A DNA stretch of 64,000 nucleotides from Mycolicibacillus parakoreensis (lineage in GTDB: Bacteria; Actinomycetota; Actinomycetes; Mycobacteriales; Mycobacteriaceae): assembly GCF_022370835.2 (NCBI RefSeq), contig NZ_CP092365.1:3100001-3164000 (forward strand). The letters are read 5' to 3'. Every line of letters begins with the position of its first letter. Position 1 is the first letter of the stretch. This document shows positions 47,925 through 57,660 of this stretch, piece by piece. The translations under genes and the position numbers were made by a program. The notes beneath the pieces are model-generated. The model ran no database searches. It was not told where the DNA came from and worked only from the letters and a program-made list of their open reading frames with translations.

Positions 47925-49175
47925 ATGAGCACACCGATTGTCGACCAGGCGGCCACGGTGCTGGCCGATCCGACCGCCTACACCGACGAGGACCGTCTGC
48001 ACACGGCGCTGAGCCATCTGCGCGCCCACGCCCCGGTGTCGCGGGTGGACCGGCCGCCGTATCGGCCGTTCTGGGCGATCACCCGCCACGCCGACGTCAT
48101 GGACGTCGAACGCGACAACGCGGTGTGGATCAACGCCCCGCGCCCGGTGCTGATGACCGCCGAGGCCGACGACATGCAGCGGCAGCAGGAGGCGGCCGGC
48201 ATGGGTCTGCGCACCCTGATCCACATGGACGACCCGCACCATCACAAGATGCGGGCGATCGCCGCCGACTGGTTTCGCCCCAAGGCGATGCGCGCGATGA
48301 AGGCCCGGGTCGACGAGCTGGCCCGAATCTACGTCGACAAGATGGCCGAGATCGGACCCTCCTGCGATTTCGTCCAGGAGGTCGCGGTCAACTATCCGCT
48401 GTACGTCATCATGTCGCTGTTGGGCCTGCCGGAATCGGATTTCCCGCGGATGCTCAAACTCACCCAGGAGCTCTTCGGCGGCGACGACGACGAGTACCGG
48501 CGCGGCTTCACCCCCGAGGAGCAGCTGCCGGTGCTGCTGGACTTCTTCAACTACTTCAGCACCCTGACCGCCGACCGCCGCGCCCACCCCACCGAGGATC
48601 TCGCCTCGACGATCGCCAACGCCCGCGTCGACGGCGCCCCGCTCTCCGACGTCGACACCGCCTCCTACTACGTCATCTTGGCCACCGCCGGGCACGACAC
48701 CACCAGCGCCGCCATCGCCGGGGGATTGCGGGCGCTCATCGAGCATCCCGACCAGCTCGACCGGTTGCGCGCCGATCCGGCCCTGATGGCCACCGCCGTG
48801 GAGGAGATCATCCGCTGGGTCACCCCGGTCAAGGAGTTCATGCGCACCGCCACCGTCGACACCACGGTCGGCGGGGTGGCGATCCCGCGGGGCGACTCGG
48901 TGTATCTGGCGTATGCGTCGGCCAACCGCGACGAGGCGGTCTTCGACGAGCCGTTCCGGTTCGATGTGGCCCGCGATCCCAACAAGCATCTGTCGTTCGG
49001 CTACGGCGTGCACTTCTGTGTGGCCTCGGCGCTGGCACGCATGGAGATCAACAGTTTCTTTTCCGAGCTCGTGCCCCGGCTGGACTCCATCGAGCTCACC
49101 GGGGACCCGGAGTTGATCGCGACCACCTTCGTCGGCGGACTCAAACACCTCCCGATCCGCTACCGGGTGCGCTGA
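47925..49175 (+). CDS. Cytochrome P450 (family unassigned)
   Basis: 416-residue soluble P450, ATG 47925 with AGGAG 7 nt upstream. Heme-binding FGYGVHFC has Cys365; the I-helix AGHDTT (255-260) carries the acid-Thr pair; the K-helix is EEIIRWVTPV. AGHDTT rather than AGNETT suggests a branch other than the cholesterol CYP125/142 type, but I cannot give a CYP number. The electron donors would be a ferredoxin (not in the window) and a reductase, for which the flavoprotein at 56321 is a candidate. Its last 16 nt overlap the 3' end of mftG on the other strand. Confidence 0.9.
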   Translation: MSTPIVDQAATVLADPTAYTDEDRLHTALSHLRAHAPVSRVDRPPYRPFWAITRHADVMDVERDNAVWINAPRPVLMTAEADDMQRQQEAAGMGLRTLIHMDDPHHHKMRAIAADWFRPKAMRAMKARVDELARIYVDKMAEIGPSCDFVQEVAVNYPLYVIMSLLGLPESDFPRMLKLTQELFGGDDDEYRRGFTPEEQLPVLLDFFNYFSTLTADRRAHPTEDLASTIANARVDGAPLSDVDTASYYVILATAGHDTTSAAIAGGLRALIEHPDQLDRLRADPALMATAVEEIIRWVTPVKEFMRTATVDTTVGGVAIPRGDSVYLAYASANRDEAVFDEPFRFDVARDPNKHLSFGYGVHFCVASALARMEINSFFSELVPRLDSIELTGDPELIATTFVGGLKHLPIRYRVR

Positions 49176-50587
49176 GGGGCGTTGAGGGGCGCTGCCCCGA
49201 CGAACTCGACCGCCCGGTGGGCGAGCATCGCGATCGTGGCGTGCGGCCCGCGGCTGGGGATCGCCGGCAGCGCGGCCCCGTCGATCACCCACAGCCCGTC
49301 GACGCCGTGCACCCGGCAGCGTTCATCGATCACTTGCCCCATCGGTGCGCTCGCACACAGATGCTGCGACGTCGCCCACACCGGCGTCAGACCGCTGGCG
49401 CCCACGAGTTCCTCGACCAGCAGCGCCCCGCGGGCCAACTCGGCGACATCGGCGGGTTCGCGGTCGTAGTCGTGTTCGATGCGCGGCGCGACTCTCGGAT
49501 CGGCCGAGGCGAGCGCGAGCCGCACCCGCCCCCGGGGCCGCATCAACGACACTCCGATATGCGCCGGATCACTGTGCAGCCCTGGCGATTGAGCGGTCAT
49601 CTCTGCGAAACCAGTTGTATAGGGTCGTATTTCGAGTCCGTCCGGTGTGCTGAGCACGATCTCCAACGGCGGTCGACCCGAGACCGTCGGCCAGTCCACC
49701 GCGAACAGCCACTCCGGATGGTCGGCGCAGGACAGTCCGACCGGAAGCGGTTGCGCCACTGCGATCCCCAGTTCTCGTAGCATCTCCTCGTCACCGACAC
49801 CGGAGAGCATCAGCAAGCGCGCGGACCCGATCGTCCCGGCACACAGAACGATTCGATCCGCAGCGATCGTCTCCAGACCTCCGGGTCCGTACACCTCGAC
49901 GCCGACGGCTCGACCGGCGATGATCCGCAATCGTGTCGCCGTCGTGTCGGTCAGCACCGTCACGTTGGGTTGCCCTGCGACAGAAGACAAGAACGCTGCC
50001 CCAGTGTCGATTCGATTGCCCTGCACAATGTTCAGCGGGACCGAACCGAACCCTTCGGGCAGCTCACGGCCGGCGTCGTTGAGGTCGGGAATCCATCGGA
50101 AACCGGCGCGACGTGCCGCCGCGGCAAAGCTCGCGGTGACCCCGGCGAAGTCCCGGCTGCGCCGAACCGCGATGCGACCGCCGCGGCCGTGGGCCGGCCC
50201 GGTGAAGTCGAGGTCGTCTTCGAGGGCCCGGAAGTGGTCCAGCGCCTGCGGCCACGACCAGCCGGTGGGCCAGCCGGCGTCGAAGTCCGCCGGTACCGCC
50301 CGGCAGAAGTATCCGCCGTTGACCGCCCCGGACCCGCCGACGGTGTGCCCGCCGATCACATGCGCCCAGCGCGGCGGGTTCGCGGTGAGCCGGGTGCGGT
50401 ACCGTCGCGCCACCGCGCTGCGATCGGCGAGCGGAAGGCGACCGGCGGCCTGCGTGCCCGCCGGTGGGCGCGGGCCGGCCTCGATCACCGTGACCGCGCA
50501 GGCCGGGTCGGCGGCGAGGCGGGCCGCCACGATCGATCCCGCGCTGCCGGCACCGATGACCACCACGTCGCGGGTCGGCGTGGTCAA
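49160..50587 (-). CDS. mftG: Mycofactocin-associated GMC oxidoreductase
   Basis: 475-residue flavoprotein of the GMC family. The FAD motif is VVVIGAGSAGSIVAARLA, the GMC signature region has HVIGGHTVGGSGAVNG, and the C-terminal CASAPMGQVIDERC, GLWVIDGAALPAIPSRGPHA and IAMLAHRA are typical. By known biology MftG links reduced mycofactocin to the respiratory chain. It follows mftF by 4 nt. The start appears to be TTG 50587 without a strong ribosome binding site; later GTGs at residues 8-9 are alternatives. The gene converges with the P450. Confidence 0.9.
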   Translation of the reverse strand: MTTPTRDVVVIGAGSAGSIVAARLAADPACAVTVIEAGPRPPAGTQAAGRLPLADRSAVARRYRTRLTANPPRWAHVIGGHTVGGSGAVNGGYFCRAVPADFDAGWPTGWSWPQALDHFRALEDDLDFTGPAHGRGGRIAVRRSRDFAGVTASFAAAARRAGFRWIPDLNDAGRELPEGFGSVPLNIVQGNRIDTGAAFLSSVAGQPNVTVLTDTTATRLRIIAGRAVGVEVYGPGGLETIAADRIVLCAGTIGSARLLMLSGVGDEEMLRELGIAVAQPLPVGLSCADHPEWLFAVDWPTVSGRPPLEIVLSTPDGLEIRPYTTGFAEMTAQSPGLHSDPAHIGVSLMRPRGRVRLALASADPRVAPRIEHDYDREPADVAELARGALLVEELVGASGLTPVWATSQHLCASAPMGQVIDERCRVHGVDGLWVIDGAALPAIPSRGPHATIAMLAHRAVEFVGAAPLNAPQRTR

Positions 50588-50591
50588 CGGC

Positions 50592-52004
50592 TCAGGCCCG
50601 GATCACGGGTCTTAGTGCCCGCAGGCTGTGTTCGCCGACCATCCCGTTCCAGACCCCGGTGCCGTAGGCGAGGTCGTCGAGGCGTTTGAGCAGCAGATAG
50701 CTCAGCGGACCGATCGGTTTGACGTCGGCTTGGGCGGCGCGACTGCGCCGCAACCAATCCACCAGCCCCTCGACGACGGCGATGACTACCACCGCCTGCC
50801 TGCAGCGGCGTGACACCAGCACGACGATCAGCGCCAACGGCCAGTATTCGCGGCACAGCGCCGAGGCCAGTTGCAGCACCGAGGACATCAGACCGCGCAC
50901 GAGCACGACGATCACGTCGTGGGGGCGGGTGTCGGGTCCGCGCAGCGCGCGCGCGACCCTGCCCCCGGTCAGCGCGGCCAGCAACAGCGACGCCGGGTAG
51001 CCCACCCGCGCACCGAGCATCATCACCGCCCAGATGGCCATCGTCCACCCGGAGACCACCAGCGGCGCGGTCTTATCCGGGTGGCGCACGCTCAGCGGCG
51101 CGGCGGACTGCCCGTAGTAGGCCTTGCGGGACAGCCAGCCGGCCAGGTGGGTGCGATGGTCGTGGCCGACCAGCGCGACCGGTTCGTAGCGCAGCCGCGC
51201 ACCGGACTCCACCAGCCGCCAACACAGGTCGACGTCTTCCCCGGAGCACAGGCCCTCGTCGAAACCGCCGATCTCGGCGAGGATGTCACGGCGGCAGATG
51301 ATCGCCGCGCTCGGCACGTACGACACCGTGCTGTAGGGGATGACCGGCGCCTCCCGGCCGCCGAGGTCCAGCGACGAGTGCACCGCCTCGTAGCGGGCGA
51401 TCGGGGTGTCCTCCTGCACCAGGCTGACGATCCGGGGGGCCACCAACGCCACGGTCGGGTCGCAGAAATGCCCCAGCAGCGCCTCCAGCCACCCGCGGCG
51501 CGGCACCACATCGGAGTCCAGGAACGCGACGTAGTCACTGGTGCAGGCCCGCAGGCCGGTGTTGCGGGCGGCCGCCGGGCCCCGACTGGACCGGTGGCGC
51601 AGCACTTCGACGGTGCAGTCGGCCGCACTGAGGTCCTCGACGCGGACCGGGTCGACCGAACCGTCGTCGACGACGATGACCCGAAGGCCGCGCAGCGTCC
51701 GCACCAACCGCGCGACGCCGGGGCCGTTGTCGCGCACCGGGATCACCACGGTCACGTCGTGATGCGACGGCCCGGTCTCGGGGCGCGGATGGGCCACGGT
51801 CGCGTCGAGCAGGGTGCGCGCCAGTCGGGCGCTGTCGGCGTCGTGGACCCGCAACCGCCCGTCGGTGAGCATCAGTTGCGCCGCCGGGGCCAACCGCAGC
51901 AACCGGGTCGGCGAGCCGCCGAGCAGCGCCGAGCCGCGACCGAGCACCCGGACCCGGCGGTCCATCTGCACGGCGAAGCCGTCGGGCAGGCGTGGCTGGC
52001 TCAT
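50592..52004 (-). CDS. mftF: Mycofactocin glycosyltransferase
   Basis: 470-residue family 2 glycosyltransferase that attaches glucose units to premycofactocin. The GT-A domain shows [36 protein letters not shown], and the DxD in [14 protein letters not shown]-terminal part has membrane-associated segments (about 315-380). ATG 52004 overlaps the mftE stop (ATGA). It corresponds to Rv0696. Confidence 0.94.
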   Translation of the reverse strand: MSQPRLPDGFAVQMDRRVRVLGRGSALLGGSPTRLLRLAPAAQLMLTDGRLRVHDADSARLARTLLDATVAHPRPETGPSHHDVTVVIPVRDNGPGVARLVRTLRGLRVIVVDDGSVDPVRVEDLSAADCTVEVLRHRSSRGPAAARNTGLRACTSDYVAFLDSDVVPRRGWLEALLGHFCDPTVALVAPRIVSLVQEDTPIARYEAVHSSLDLGGREAPVIPYSTVSYVPSAAIICRRDILAEIGGFDEGLCSGEDVDLCWRLVESGARLRYEPVALVGHDHRTHLAGWLSRKAYYGQSAAPLSVRHPDKTAPLVVSGWTMAIWAVMMLGARVGYPASLLLAALTGGRVARALRGPDTRPHDVIVVLVRGLMSSVLQLASALCREYWPLALIVVLVSRRCRQAVVVIAVVEGLVDWLRRSRAAQADVKPIGPLSYLLLKRLDDLAYGTGVWNGMVGEHSLRALRPVIRA

Positions 52005-52714
52005 GCCAACATCCCGTCGTCCCCCACTCTGCCGGCGCCGATCCGCCGGACGCACTCGGTCACCATCTCGGTGAAGATACGCTGCCCGTCGACCGCGGTC
52101 GCCGTCGTCGGATCCCCCAGCACCCCCACCTCGCTCACCGCACGGATGCCGCCTTGCCGGATGGCGGGCATCAACTCAGCCAACGACGCGCCATTGCCCC
52201 GCTCGCACCGGTCGGTCGCCACATCCAGCGGTGACAAGTACAGCAGCAGCGACGTTTCGGTGTGCCCCGCGTGCGCGTCGGCGCCCACGGTAGTACACGG
52301 CACCCAGGCCACGTCGCGGCCCTCCCGGCGCAACAGCGCCACCGCGGCGCGCAGGGCCTGCACGTTGCCGCCGTGGCCGTTGACGAAGATCAGCCGCCGG
52401 GCCCACTCCATGGCCGAGCGGCCGTACTCGACCAGCACCAACGTCAACGCCTCGGTGCCCAGCGAGATCGTGCCGGCGAACCCCTGGTGTTCGCCGCTGG
52501 CCCCGTAGCCCAGGGCGGGGGCCAGCATCCAGTGCCCCTGCGGCGCGAGCCGGGCGGCGGCCTCGCCGGCGACCGCGGTCGCGATCCGGGTGTCGGTGTC
52601 CAACGGCAGATGGGGTCCGTGCTGTTCGGTCGACCCGACGGGGACCAGCACCGCGGCCGAGGAGTCAGACACCTGTGCAGCCGTCAACCCACCAAGTCCG
52701 ACAGGGAAAGCCAC
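52001..52714 (-). CDS. mftE: Mycofactocin precursor peptide peptidase (creatininase family)
   Basis: 237-residue metal-dependent amidohydrolase that releases the modified Val-Tyr end of MftA. Metal ligands appear in [16 protein letters not shown] and FVNGHGGN, with AHAGHTETS near the C-terminal half. GTG 52714 is 6 nt from a TACCAT box, so it likely has its own leaderless promoter even though it belongs to the mft cluster. Next to mftF with a 4-nt overlap. Confidence 0.94.
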   Translation of the reverse strand: MAFPVGLGGLTAAQVSDSSAAVLVPVGSTEQHGPHLPLDTDTRIATAVAGEAAARLAPQGHWMLAPALGYGASGEHQGFAGTISLGTEALTLVLVEYGRSAMEWARRLIFVNGHGGNVQALRAAVALLRREGRDVAWVPCTTVGADAHAGHTETSLLLYLSPLDVATDRCERGNGASLAELMPAIRQGGIRAVSEVGVLGDPTTATAVDGQRIFTEMVTECVRRIGAGRVGDDGMLA

Positions 52715-52720
52715 CCGCCG

Positions 52721-52726
52721 ATGGTA
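52721..52726 (-). promoter_or_regulatory. -10 box for mftE-mftF-mftG, leaderless
   Basis: Minus strand TACCAT, then 6 nt, then GTG 52714. It lies in the 132-nt gap between mftE and mftD, the only sizeable gap inside the cluster. The gap shows nothing else apart from a six-base A-run on the minus strand (T at 52774-52779). Confidence 0.5.
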
Positions 52727-52846
52727 GGTCGAATGCGCCGGGAGCGCGATGCTTTCGCCCGCTTCAGCGCAGTTTTTTCCCCTCCACCGGCTGCGGCGGG
52801 GTCCAGGCAGTCACGTTCGTCACGCCTGCACCGTCCGCCTCGCGCC

Positions 52847-54046
52847 TCAGGGGCCGGGACGCTCGGACGCGGGCACGCCCAGCAGCCGGGTGAAGCCCTC
52901 CGGGATCACGATGTGCTCCGGTGTCAGGTCGTGGACCGAGGAGCAGCCCAGCCCCATCAACGCCGAGTCGATGCCGCCGCGCAGGATGTCGAGGACGTTC
53001 TCGACCCCGGCCTGGCCGGCGGCGGCCAGCCCCCACAGGTAGGCGCGCCCGATCATCACTGCGCGGGCCCCCAGCGCGAGGGATTTGACGACGTCGCTGC
53101 CGCGGCGGATACCGCCGTCGAGGAGCACCTCGACCTGGTCGCCGACCGCGTCGGCGATGGCCGGCAGCGCCCGGATCGCCGCGGGTGTGCCGTCGAGGTT
53201 GTTGCCGCCGTGGTTCGACACCGAGATCGCCGAAACCCCCGCGTCCACCGCTCTTTTCGCGTCATCGACACGCATCACGCCCTTGAGCATGAACGGCCCG
53301 CCCCACAGTTCGCGCAGCCAGGCGATGTCGTCCCAGGTCGGCGGCGGGGTGCCCATCCACTCACCGTAGGCGGAGAAGAACGGCGGCCCCGGCTCGCCGG
53401 ATTTGCCCTGGTTGGGCACCCGCAGGTTGGGCGGGTGCAGCGTCTTGCCGAAGCGCCACAACCAACCCGGCCGCGCCAACGCCTCGGGCATCATCCGCAA
53501 CATCGTGGGCAGGTCCATCTTCTCGGGGATCGTCGGGCTGCCCCAGTCGCGACCGTGGGAGAACGACCAGTCGGTGGTGGCGATCAATCCGACCGCCCCG
53601 GCGGCGCGGGCCCGCTCCACCCGTTCGGCGATCGCGTCGCGACCACCGAGCCAGTAGACCTGGAAGAACACCTGCGGGTTGACCGCGATGACGTCCTCCA
53701 TCGGCTTGCTGGCGAACGAGGAGAGCCCCATCGCGGTCCCCCGGGCCGCCGCGGCACGCGCGACGGCCACCTCACCCTCGGGATCGACCGCCTGAACACC
53801 CGTGGGCGAGATGACGACCGGAAACGAGATATCTTGTCCCATCACCGTTGTGGCGAGGTCACGCTTCGCCGACGCACCGACCACATGGGGGGCGAACCCG
53901 AGTTCACTGAAGGATTCAACGTTGTCCGAGACCGTGATTCCTTTTTCGCTCGCCGAAATCAGTGATGAGTACGCTGATTTGGGCAGCCGCTTCTTTGCGC
54001 GCTGCTGCGCGATCGCGACTGTCTCGAACCACTGGGCACGGGCCAT
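52847..54046 (-). CDS. mftD: Mycofactocin FMN-dependent dehydrogenase
   Basis: 399-residue protein of the lactate dehydrogenase (LldD)/glycolate oxidase family. MftD catalyses oxidative deamination that gives premycofactocin its keto group. Seen: VVISPTGVQAVDPEGEVAVA, FQVYWLGGRDAIAERV, VSNHGGNNLDGTPAA (catalytic His) and DGGIRRGSDVVKSLALGARAV. ATG 54046 lies within TAGTGATG at the mftC stop, so it is coupled to mftC. Confidence 0.93.
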   Translation of the reverse strand: MARAQWFETVAIAQQRAKKRLPKSAYSSLISASEKGITVSDNVESFSELGFAPHVVGASAKRDLATTVMGQDISFPVVISPTGVQAVDPEGEVAVARAAAARGTAMGLSSFASKPMEDVIAVNPQVFFQVYWLGGRDAIAERVERARAAGAVGLIATTDWSFSHGRDWGSPTIPEKMDLPTMLRMMPEALARPGWLWRFGKTLHPPNLRVPNQGKSGEPGPPFFSAYGEWMGTPPPTWDDIAWLRELWGGPFMLKGVMRVDDAKRAVDAGVSAISVSNHGGNNLDGTPAAIRALPAIADAVGDQVEVLLDGGIRRGSDVVKSLALGARAVMIGRAYLWGLAAAGQAGVENVLDILRGGIDSALMGLGCSSVHDLTPEHIVIPEGFTRLLGVPASERPGP

Positions 54047-54048
54047 CA

Positions 54049-55224
54049 CTACACCGGGCTTTCATCACAGAGTCGTTTGGGCGGCGCGCCGAGGGTCAGC
54101 GGCACCGGGGCGGGCCGTCCACGGTGCGAGTGATCACCGCTGGGCCGGGGCTTGTGCCGATCGGCGGCCAACGCGGATTCGCCGTAGCCCTGAATGCATT
54201 CCGGGTCCGGCCCGTCCAAGGGCAGCCCGGTGAAGAACTTCGCCGCCATGCAGCCGCCCCGGCAGCTGTCGAAGAATTCGCAGGTGGCACACGCACCCGC
54301 GGACTGGGGTTCACGCAGCTCCAAGAACAGCGGAGCGTTCTTCCAGACGCTGTCGAAGCCCCCGTCGGTCAACACGTTTCCGGCCAGGAACCGGTCGTGG
54401 ATGGCGAACGGGCAGGCGTACACGTCCCCCACGGGGTCGATCAGGCAGACCACCCGACCGGCGCCGCACAGGTTGAGCCCCGACAACGCGCCGGGCTGCC
54501 CCAGTCCGGAGAGGTGGAAGAACGAGTCGCCGGTCAGCACCTTCTCCCCCTTGGCGACCAGCCAGTCGTAGAGCTGGGTCTGCTGGGCGGCGGTGGGGTG
54601 CAACTCGTCCCAGACGTCGACACCGCGACCGGAGGGCCGCAGCCGGGTGATCCGCAGCGTCGCGCCGAACCGGTCGGCCAGCGCCGCGAAGTCGTCCAAC
54701 TGGTCGATGTTGTGCCGGGTGGCCACCACCGAGATCTTGGCGTCGGCGAAGCCGGCGTCGGCGAGGTTCTGCAGGGCGCGCAGGGCCATGTCGTAGGAGC
54801 CGGCGCCGCGGATGGCGTCGTTGACCTCCGCGGTGGCGCCGTCGAGGGAGATCTGCACGTCGACGTAGTCGCTGGCCGCCAGTTTGGCGGCCACCTCCGG
54901 GGTGATCCGCAACCCGTTGGTGGAGAACTTCACCCCCACGTGGTGCGCGGTGGCGTAGTCGACCAACTCCCAAAAATCCGACCGCACAGTCGGTTCGCCG
55001 CCACCGATGTTCACATAGAACACCTGCATGCGTTCGAGTTCGTCGATGATGTCCTTGCACTGCTGCGTGGACAGCTCGCGCGGGTCGCGTCGGCCCGACG
55101 AGGACAGACAGTGCACGCACGCCAGGTTGCACGCGTAGGTCAGTTCCCACGTCAGACAGATCGGTGCGTCCAGTCCACTCTCGAACTGGTCGACCAGGCG
55201 GGGAACGGGGGCTACGGACGTCAT
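54049..55224 (-). CDS. mftC: Mycofactocin radical SAM maturase
   Basis: 391 residues. Catalyses the decarboxylation and ring formation on the MftA C-terminal Val-Tyr. The cluster-binding CxxxCxxC is ACNLACVHC (Cys32, 36, 39). The SAM-binding GGGEPTVRSDF and ISLDGATAE follow. The SPASM region has cysteines in LCGAGRVVCLIDPVGDVYAC and ACATCEFFDSCRGGC for auxiliary clusters. A roughly 40-residue Pro/Arg-rich tail follows the last Cys motif. ATG 55224 overlaps the mftB stop (ATGA). Confidence 0.96.
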   Translation of the reverse strand: MTSVAPVPRLVDQFESGLDAPICLTWELTYACNLACVHCLSSSGRRDPRELSTQQCKDIIDELERMQVFYVNIGGGEPTVRSDFWELVDYATAHHVGVKFSTNGLRITPEVAAKLAASDYVDVQISLDGATAEVNDAIRGAGSYDMALRALQNLADAGFADAKISVVATRHNIDQLDDFAALADRFGATLRITRLRPSGRGVDVWDELHPTAAQQTQLYDWLVAKGEKVLTGDSFFHLSGLGQPGALSGLNLCGAGRVVCLIDPVGDVYACPFAIHDRFLAGNVLTDGGFDSVWKNAPLFLELREPQSAGACATCEFFDSCRGGCMAAKFFTGLPLDGPDPECIQGYGESALAADRHKPRPSGDHSHRGRPAPVPLTLGAPPKRLCDESPV

Positions 55225-55514
55225 GGATTCTCCTCGGGGACGAGCATGTTCGATCGGGCCAGCACACCGAGGGCATGCAGATAGGGGGCGTTGTCCTCGT
55301 CGGCGACGCCGGCCGCTCGACACGCCGAACGCGCATCGGGGTGATCGGCCAACATCGTCACCACCTCGACGATGGTGCGGTTCTTCAAAAACGACAGCTT
55401 GCGGGTACCGAAGTGGTAGAGCAACGCCCCGAACGGCTCGGGGCGCACCGCCACCTGAGGATGCAACCGCCAGGTGACGTCGGGGTCGAAGTCCGTCACG
55501 GCGGGTGCGGGCAC
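55221..55514 (-). CDS. mftB: Mycofactocin peptide chaperone
   Basis: 97-residue RRE-type protein that binds MftA and presents it to MftC. It starts at GTG 55514, 2 nt after the mftA stop (a longer start at 55532 is possible). The body PDVTWRLHPQVAVRPEPFGA, FGTRKLSFLKNRTIVEVVTM and HALGVLARSNMLVP matches MftB. It corresponds to Rv0692. Confidence 0.93.
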   Translation of the reverse strand: MPAPAVTDFDPDVTWRLHPQVAVRPEPFGALLYHFGTRKLSFLKNRTIVEVVTMLADHPDARSACRAAGVADEDNAPYLHALGVLARSNMLVPEENP

Positions 55515-55516
55515 GC

Positions 55517-55609
55517 TCAGTAGACCCCGCACATCCCGTCGATCGAGACTTCTTCCACGAGGCTCTCGGTGACGAGTTCGGTGTTCTCGGTCTGCTGGTC
55601 CTGGTCCAT
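55517..55609 (-). CDS. mftA: Mycofactocin precursor peptide
   Basis: 30-residue ribosomal precursor, too short for most gene finders, with the invariant ending DGMCGVY; the last Val-Tyr become the cofactor core. The acidic N-terminal part (residues 1-22) is the leader recognised by MftB. ATG 55609 has GAAAGG (rev. of 55618-55623) 8 nt upstream. It is the first gene of the operon under the MftR operator. Confidence 0.96.
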   Translation of the reverse strand: MDQDQQTENTELVTESLVEEVSIDGMCGVY

Positions 55610-55672
55610 CGGACTGGCCTTTCGTCGGTGGGGACTCGACACGGCTCTGTCGGGTCGGTCACAATCGGGACC

Positions 55673-55695
55673 ATAATATGGCATTGAGTGCCATA
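55673..55695. promoter_or_regulatory. Bidirectional mftR/mftA promoter and MftR-type operator
   Basis: Inverted repeat TATGGCA-TTGAG-TGCCATA (55677-55695). It overlaps ATAATAT (55673-55679), which can be read as a -10 on both strands: TAATAT for mftR (55674-55679) and TATTAT for mftA (55673-55678). The operator fills the mftA spacer between -10 and -35 and covers the mftR start. Confidence 0.65.
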
Positions 55696-55715
55696 AAAGG
55701 AAGAGGGTGGGCGAC

Positions 55716-56324
55716 ATGCAGCGCGGGCCGGGCTCCCCACCGTCGGTGCGGGCCGGACGGCGCCGGTCGACGACGCCGGACCACATCAGCGCGGTGGCCA
55801 TCGACCTGTTCAGCGCACACGGGTTCGACGGGGTCAGCGTCGACGACGTGGCCCGGGCGGCCGGGATCGCCCGGCGGACCCTGTTCCGCTACTACGGGTC
55901 TAAAAACGCGTTGCCGTGGGGCGCGTTCGACGACCACCTGCGAACGCTGCGGATCCTGCTGGACCGGGTCGATGCCGCGGTGCCGTTGGGCGATGCGCTG
56001 CGCGATGCGCTGTTGACGTTCAACACCTTCGACGAACTCGAGACCGTGCGTCATCGTCGACGCATGCGGGTCATCCTCGAGACCGCGGAGTTGCAGGCGT
56101 ATTCGATGACCATGTACGCCGGGTGGCGCGCGGTGATCGCCGAGTTCGTCGCCGAGCGCACCGGCACCACCGCCGCGGCGCTCGGGCCGCAGACGGTGGC
56201 CTGGACGATGCTGGGGGTGGCGTTGAGCGCCTACGAACGCTGGCTGGCCGACGACACCGTGTCGCTGCCGCAGGCGCTCAGCGACGCGTTCGACGTGGTG
56301 CGCGGCGGGTTCGACACGCTCTAG
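55716..56324 (+). CDS. mftR: TetR-family repressor of the mycofactocin operon
   Basis: 202 residues from ATG 55716, with GGAAGAGG about 9 nt upstream (a GTG at 55707 is in frame but too close). The helix-turn-helix reads [20 protein letters not shown] then [19 protein letters not shown]. The C-terminal ligand domain follows. Known biology: MftR is a TetR protein whose DNA binding is relieved by long-chain acyl-CoA. It is divergent from mftA over the palindrome. Its 3' end overlaps the convergent flavoprotein gene by 4 nt. Confidence 0.93.
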   Translation: MQRGPGSPPSVRAGRRRSTTPDHISAVAIDLFSAHGFDGVSVDDVARAAGIARRTLFRYYGSKNALPWGAFDDHLRTLRILLDRVDAAVPLGDALRDALLTFNTFDELETVRHRRRMRVILETAELQAYSMTMYAGWRAVIAEFVAERTGTTAAALGPQTVAWTMLGVALSAYERWLADDTVSLPQALSDAFDVVRGGFDTL

Positions 56325-57505
56325 CCGAGCACCTCGGCGATCGGGGCGCCGGCGGCGATCTTGGCGCGCAGCTTCATCACCCGGGCCGGCATTCCGGCGC
56401 CGACCACCCCGGCGATCACCCCGTCGCGCTCGAAGTAGGCGAGGAACCTGCGGCCGTCGTCCTCGACGAGGTGCACGGTGTCGGTGCCGGCCGGCTCGCC
56501 GAGGCATTGGATCTTCACGTCGTACTGGTCGCTCCAGAAGTAGGGCACCACCACCGCGGCGGGCTTGTCCTGACCCAGCAGCGCCGGCACCACCACCCGG
56601 GCCTGCTCGGCGACGTTGCTCCAATGCTCCACCCGCACCTGGTGTCCGGACTGATCGCGCCACGACGCCACATCGCCGAGCGCCCACACGTGCGGGGCGC
56701 TGGTGCGTCCGACCGGGTCGCACAGCACGCCGTTGTCGACGTCGATGCCGCTGCCCTGCAGCCATCCGGTGGCCGGGTGTGACCCGATGCCCACCACCAC
56801 CAGGTCGGCGTCGACCTGCGCGCCGTCGCTGAGCACCACCGAGTCGACGTGGCCGTGCCCGCGGATGCGCGACACCCCGACCCCGGTGCGCACATCGACG
56901 CCCTCGTCGCGGTGCAGCCGGGCCACCAGTGCGCCGATCTGCTCGCCGAGCACCGACGCCAACGGGGCGGGCTGCGGTTCGATGAGCACCACCTGCAGAC
57001 CGAGCCCGCGCAGGCTGGCGGCGACCTCGCAGCCGATGAACCCCGCGCCGATCACCACCGCGCGCCGCGCCGAGGTGGCCGCCCGGCGCAACGCCAGGCT
57101 CTCATCGAAGGAGCGCAGCACGCAGATCCCGGTCAGATCCGGCATGTCCGGGATGCGCCGCGGCACCAGCCCGGTGGCCAGCACCAGCTCGTCGTAGCCG
57201 ACGGTGCTGCCGTCGGCCAGGGTCACGGTGCGCGCGTCGGTGTCCACGCCGGTCGCCGCCGCCCCGAGCCGCAGCGTGATGTCGTGCTCGTCGTAGAACT
57301 CCCGCGGTTTGAGGGTGACGTCGTCGACCTCGCTGCGCAGCACCTCCTTCGACAGCGGCGGGCGATCGTAGGGCAGATGCTGCTCGTCGCTGAGGATGGT
57401 GATCGGACCGGGGTACTCGGCGCGGCGCAGTTGTTCGGCGGTGCGGGTCGCCGCAAGCCCCCCGCCGACGATGACGATCCCCTGGGTTCCGGTGCTACTG
57501 GCCAT
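56321..57505 (-). CDS. Ferredoxin reductase-like NAD(P)/FAD oxidoreductase
   Basis: 394 residues from ATG 57505. The FAD motif is [18 protein letters not shown], the second site is [20 protein letters not shown], and [10 protein letters not shown] plus [18 protein letters not shown] are typical of the rubredoxin/ferredoxin reductase class (putidaredoxin reductase-like). It corresponds to Rv0688 beside the mft genes. It could reduce a ferredoxin for the nearby P450 or for MftC, but no ferredoxin gene is in the window. Confidence 0.88.
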   Translation of the reverse strand: MASSTGTQGIVIVGGGLAATRTAEQLRRAEYPGPITILSDEQHLPYDRPPLSKEVLRSEVDDVTLKPREFYDEHDITLRLGAAATGVDTDARTVTLADGSTVGYDELVLATGLVPRRIPDMPDLTGICVLRSFDESLALRRAATSARRAVVIGAGFIGCEVAASLRGLGLQVVLIEPQPAPLASVLGEQIGALVARLHRDEGVDVRTGVGVSRIRGHGHVDSVVLSDGAQVDADLVVVGIGSHPATGWLQGSGIDVDNGVLCDPVGRTSAPHVWALGDVASWRDQSGHQVRVEHWSNVAEQARVVVPALLGQDKPAAVVVPYFWSDQYDVKIQCLGEPAGTDTVHLVEDDGRRFLAYFERDGVIAGVVGAGMPARVMKLRAKIAAGAPIAEVLG

Positions 57506-57660
57506 CTGAAGTTCATACACGATCGCGGCCACCGCTGCGCACCCGCCCGTGAGCAGACGCCGTGGCACGGGCGCGCGCGGGGAGAAACTGTGCCGGCCCG
57601 GGTGGCCGCAGCGGCGATAATCGCAAGGGTCACGACATCCCAACCGCGGAAGGCCCGCCC

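Noticed and set aside
52001..55609. CRISPR or toxin-antitoxin systems around the small genes mftA and mftB
   Set aside because: No direct-repeat array is present. The small proteins have the exact mycofactocin signatures (GMCGVY end, MftB body).
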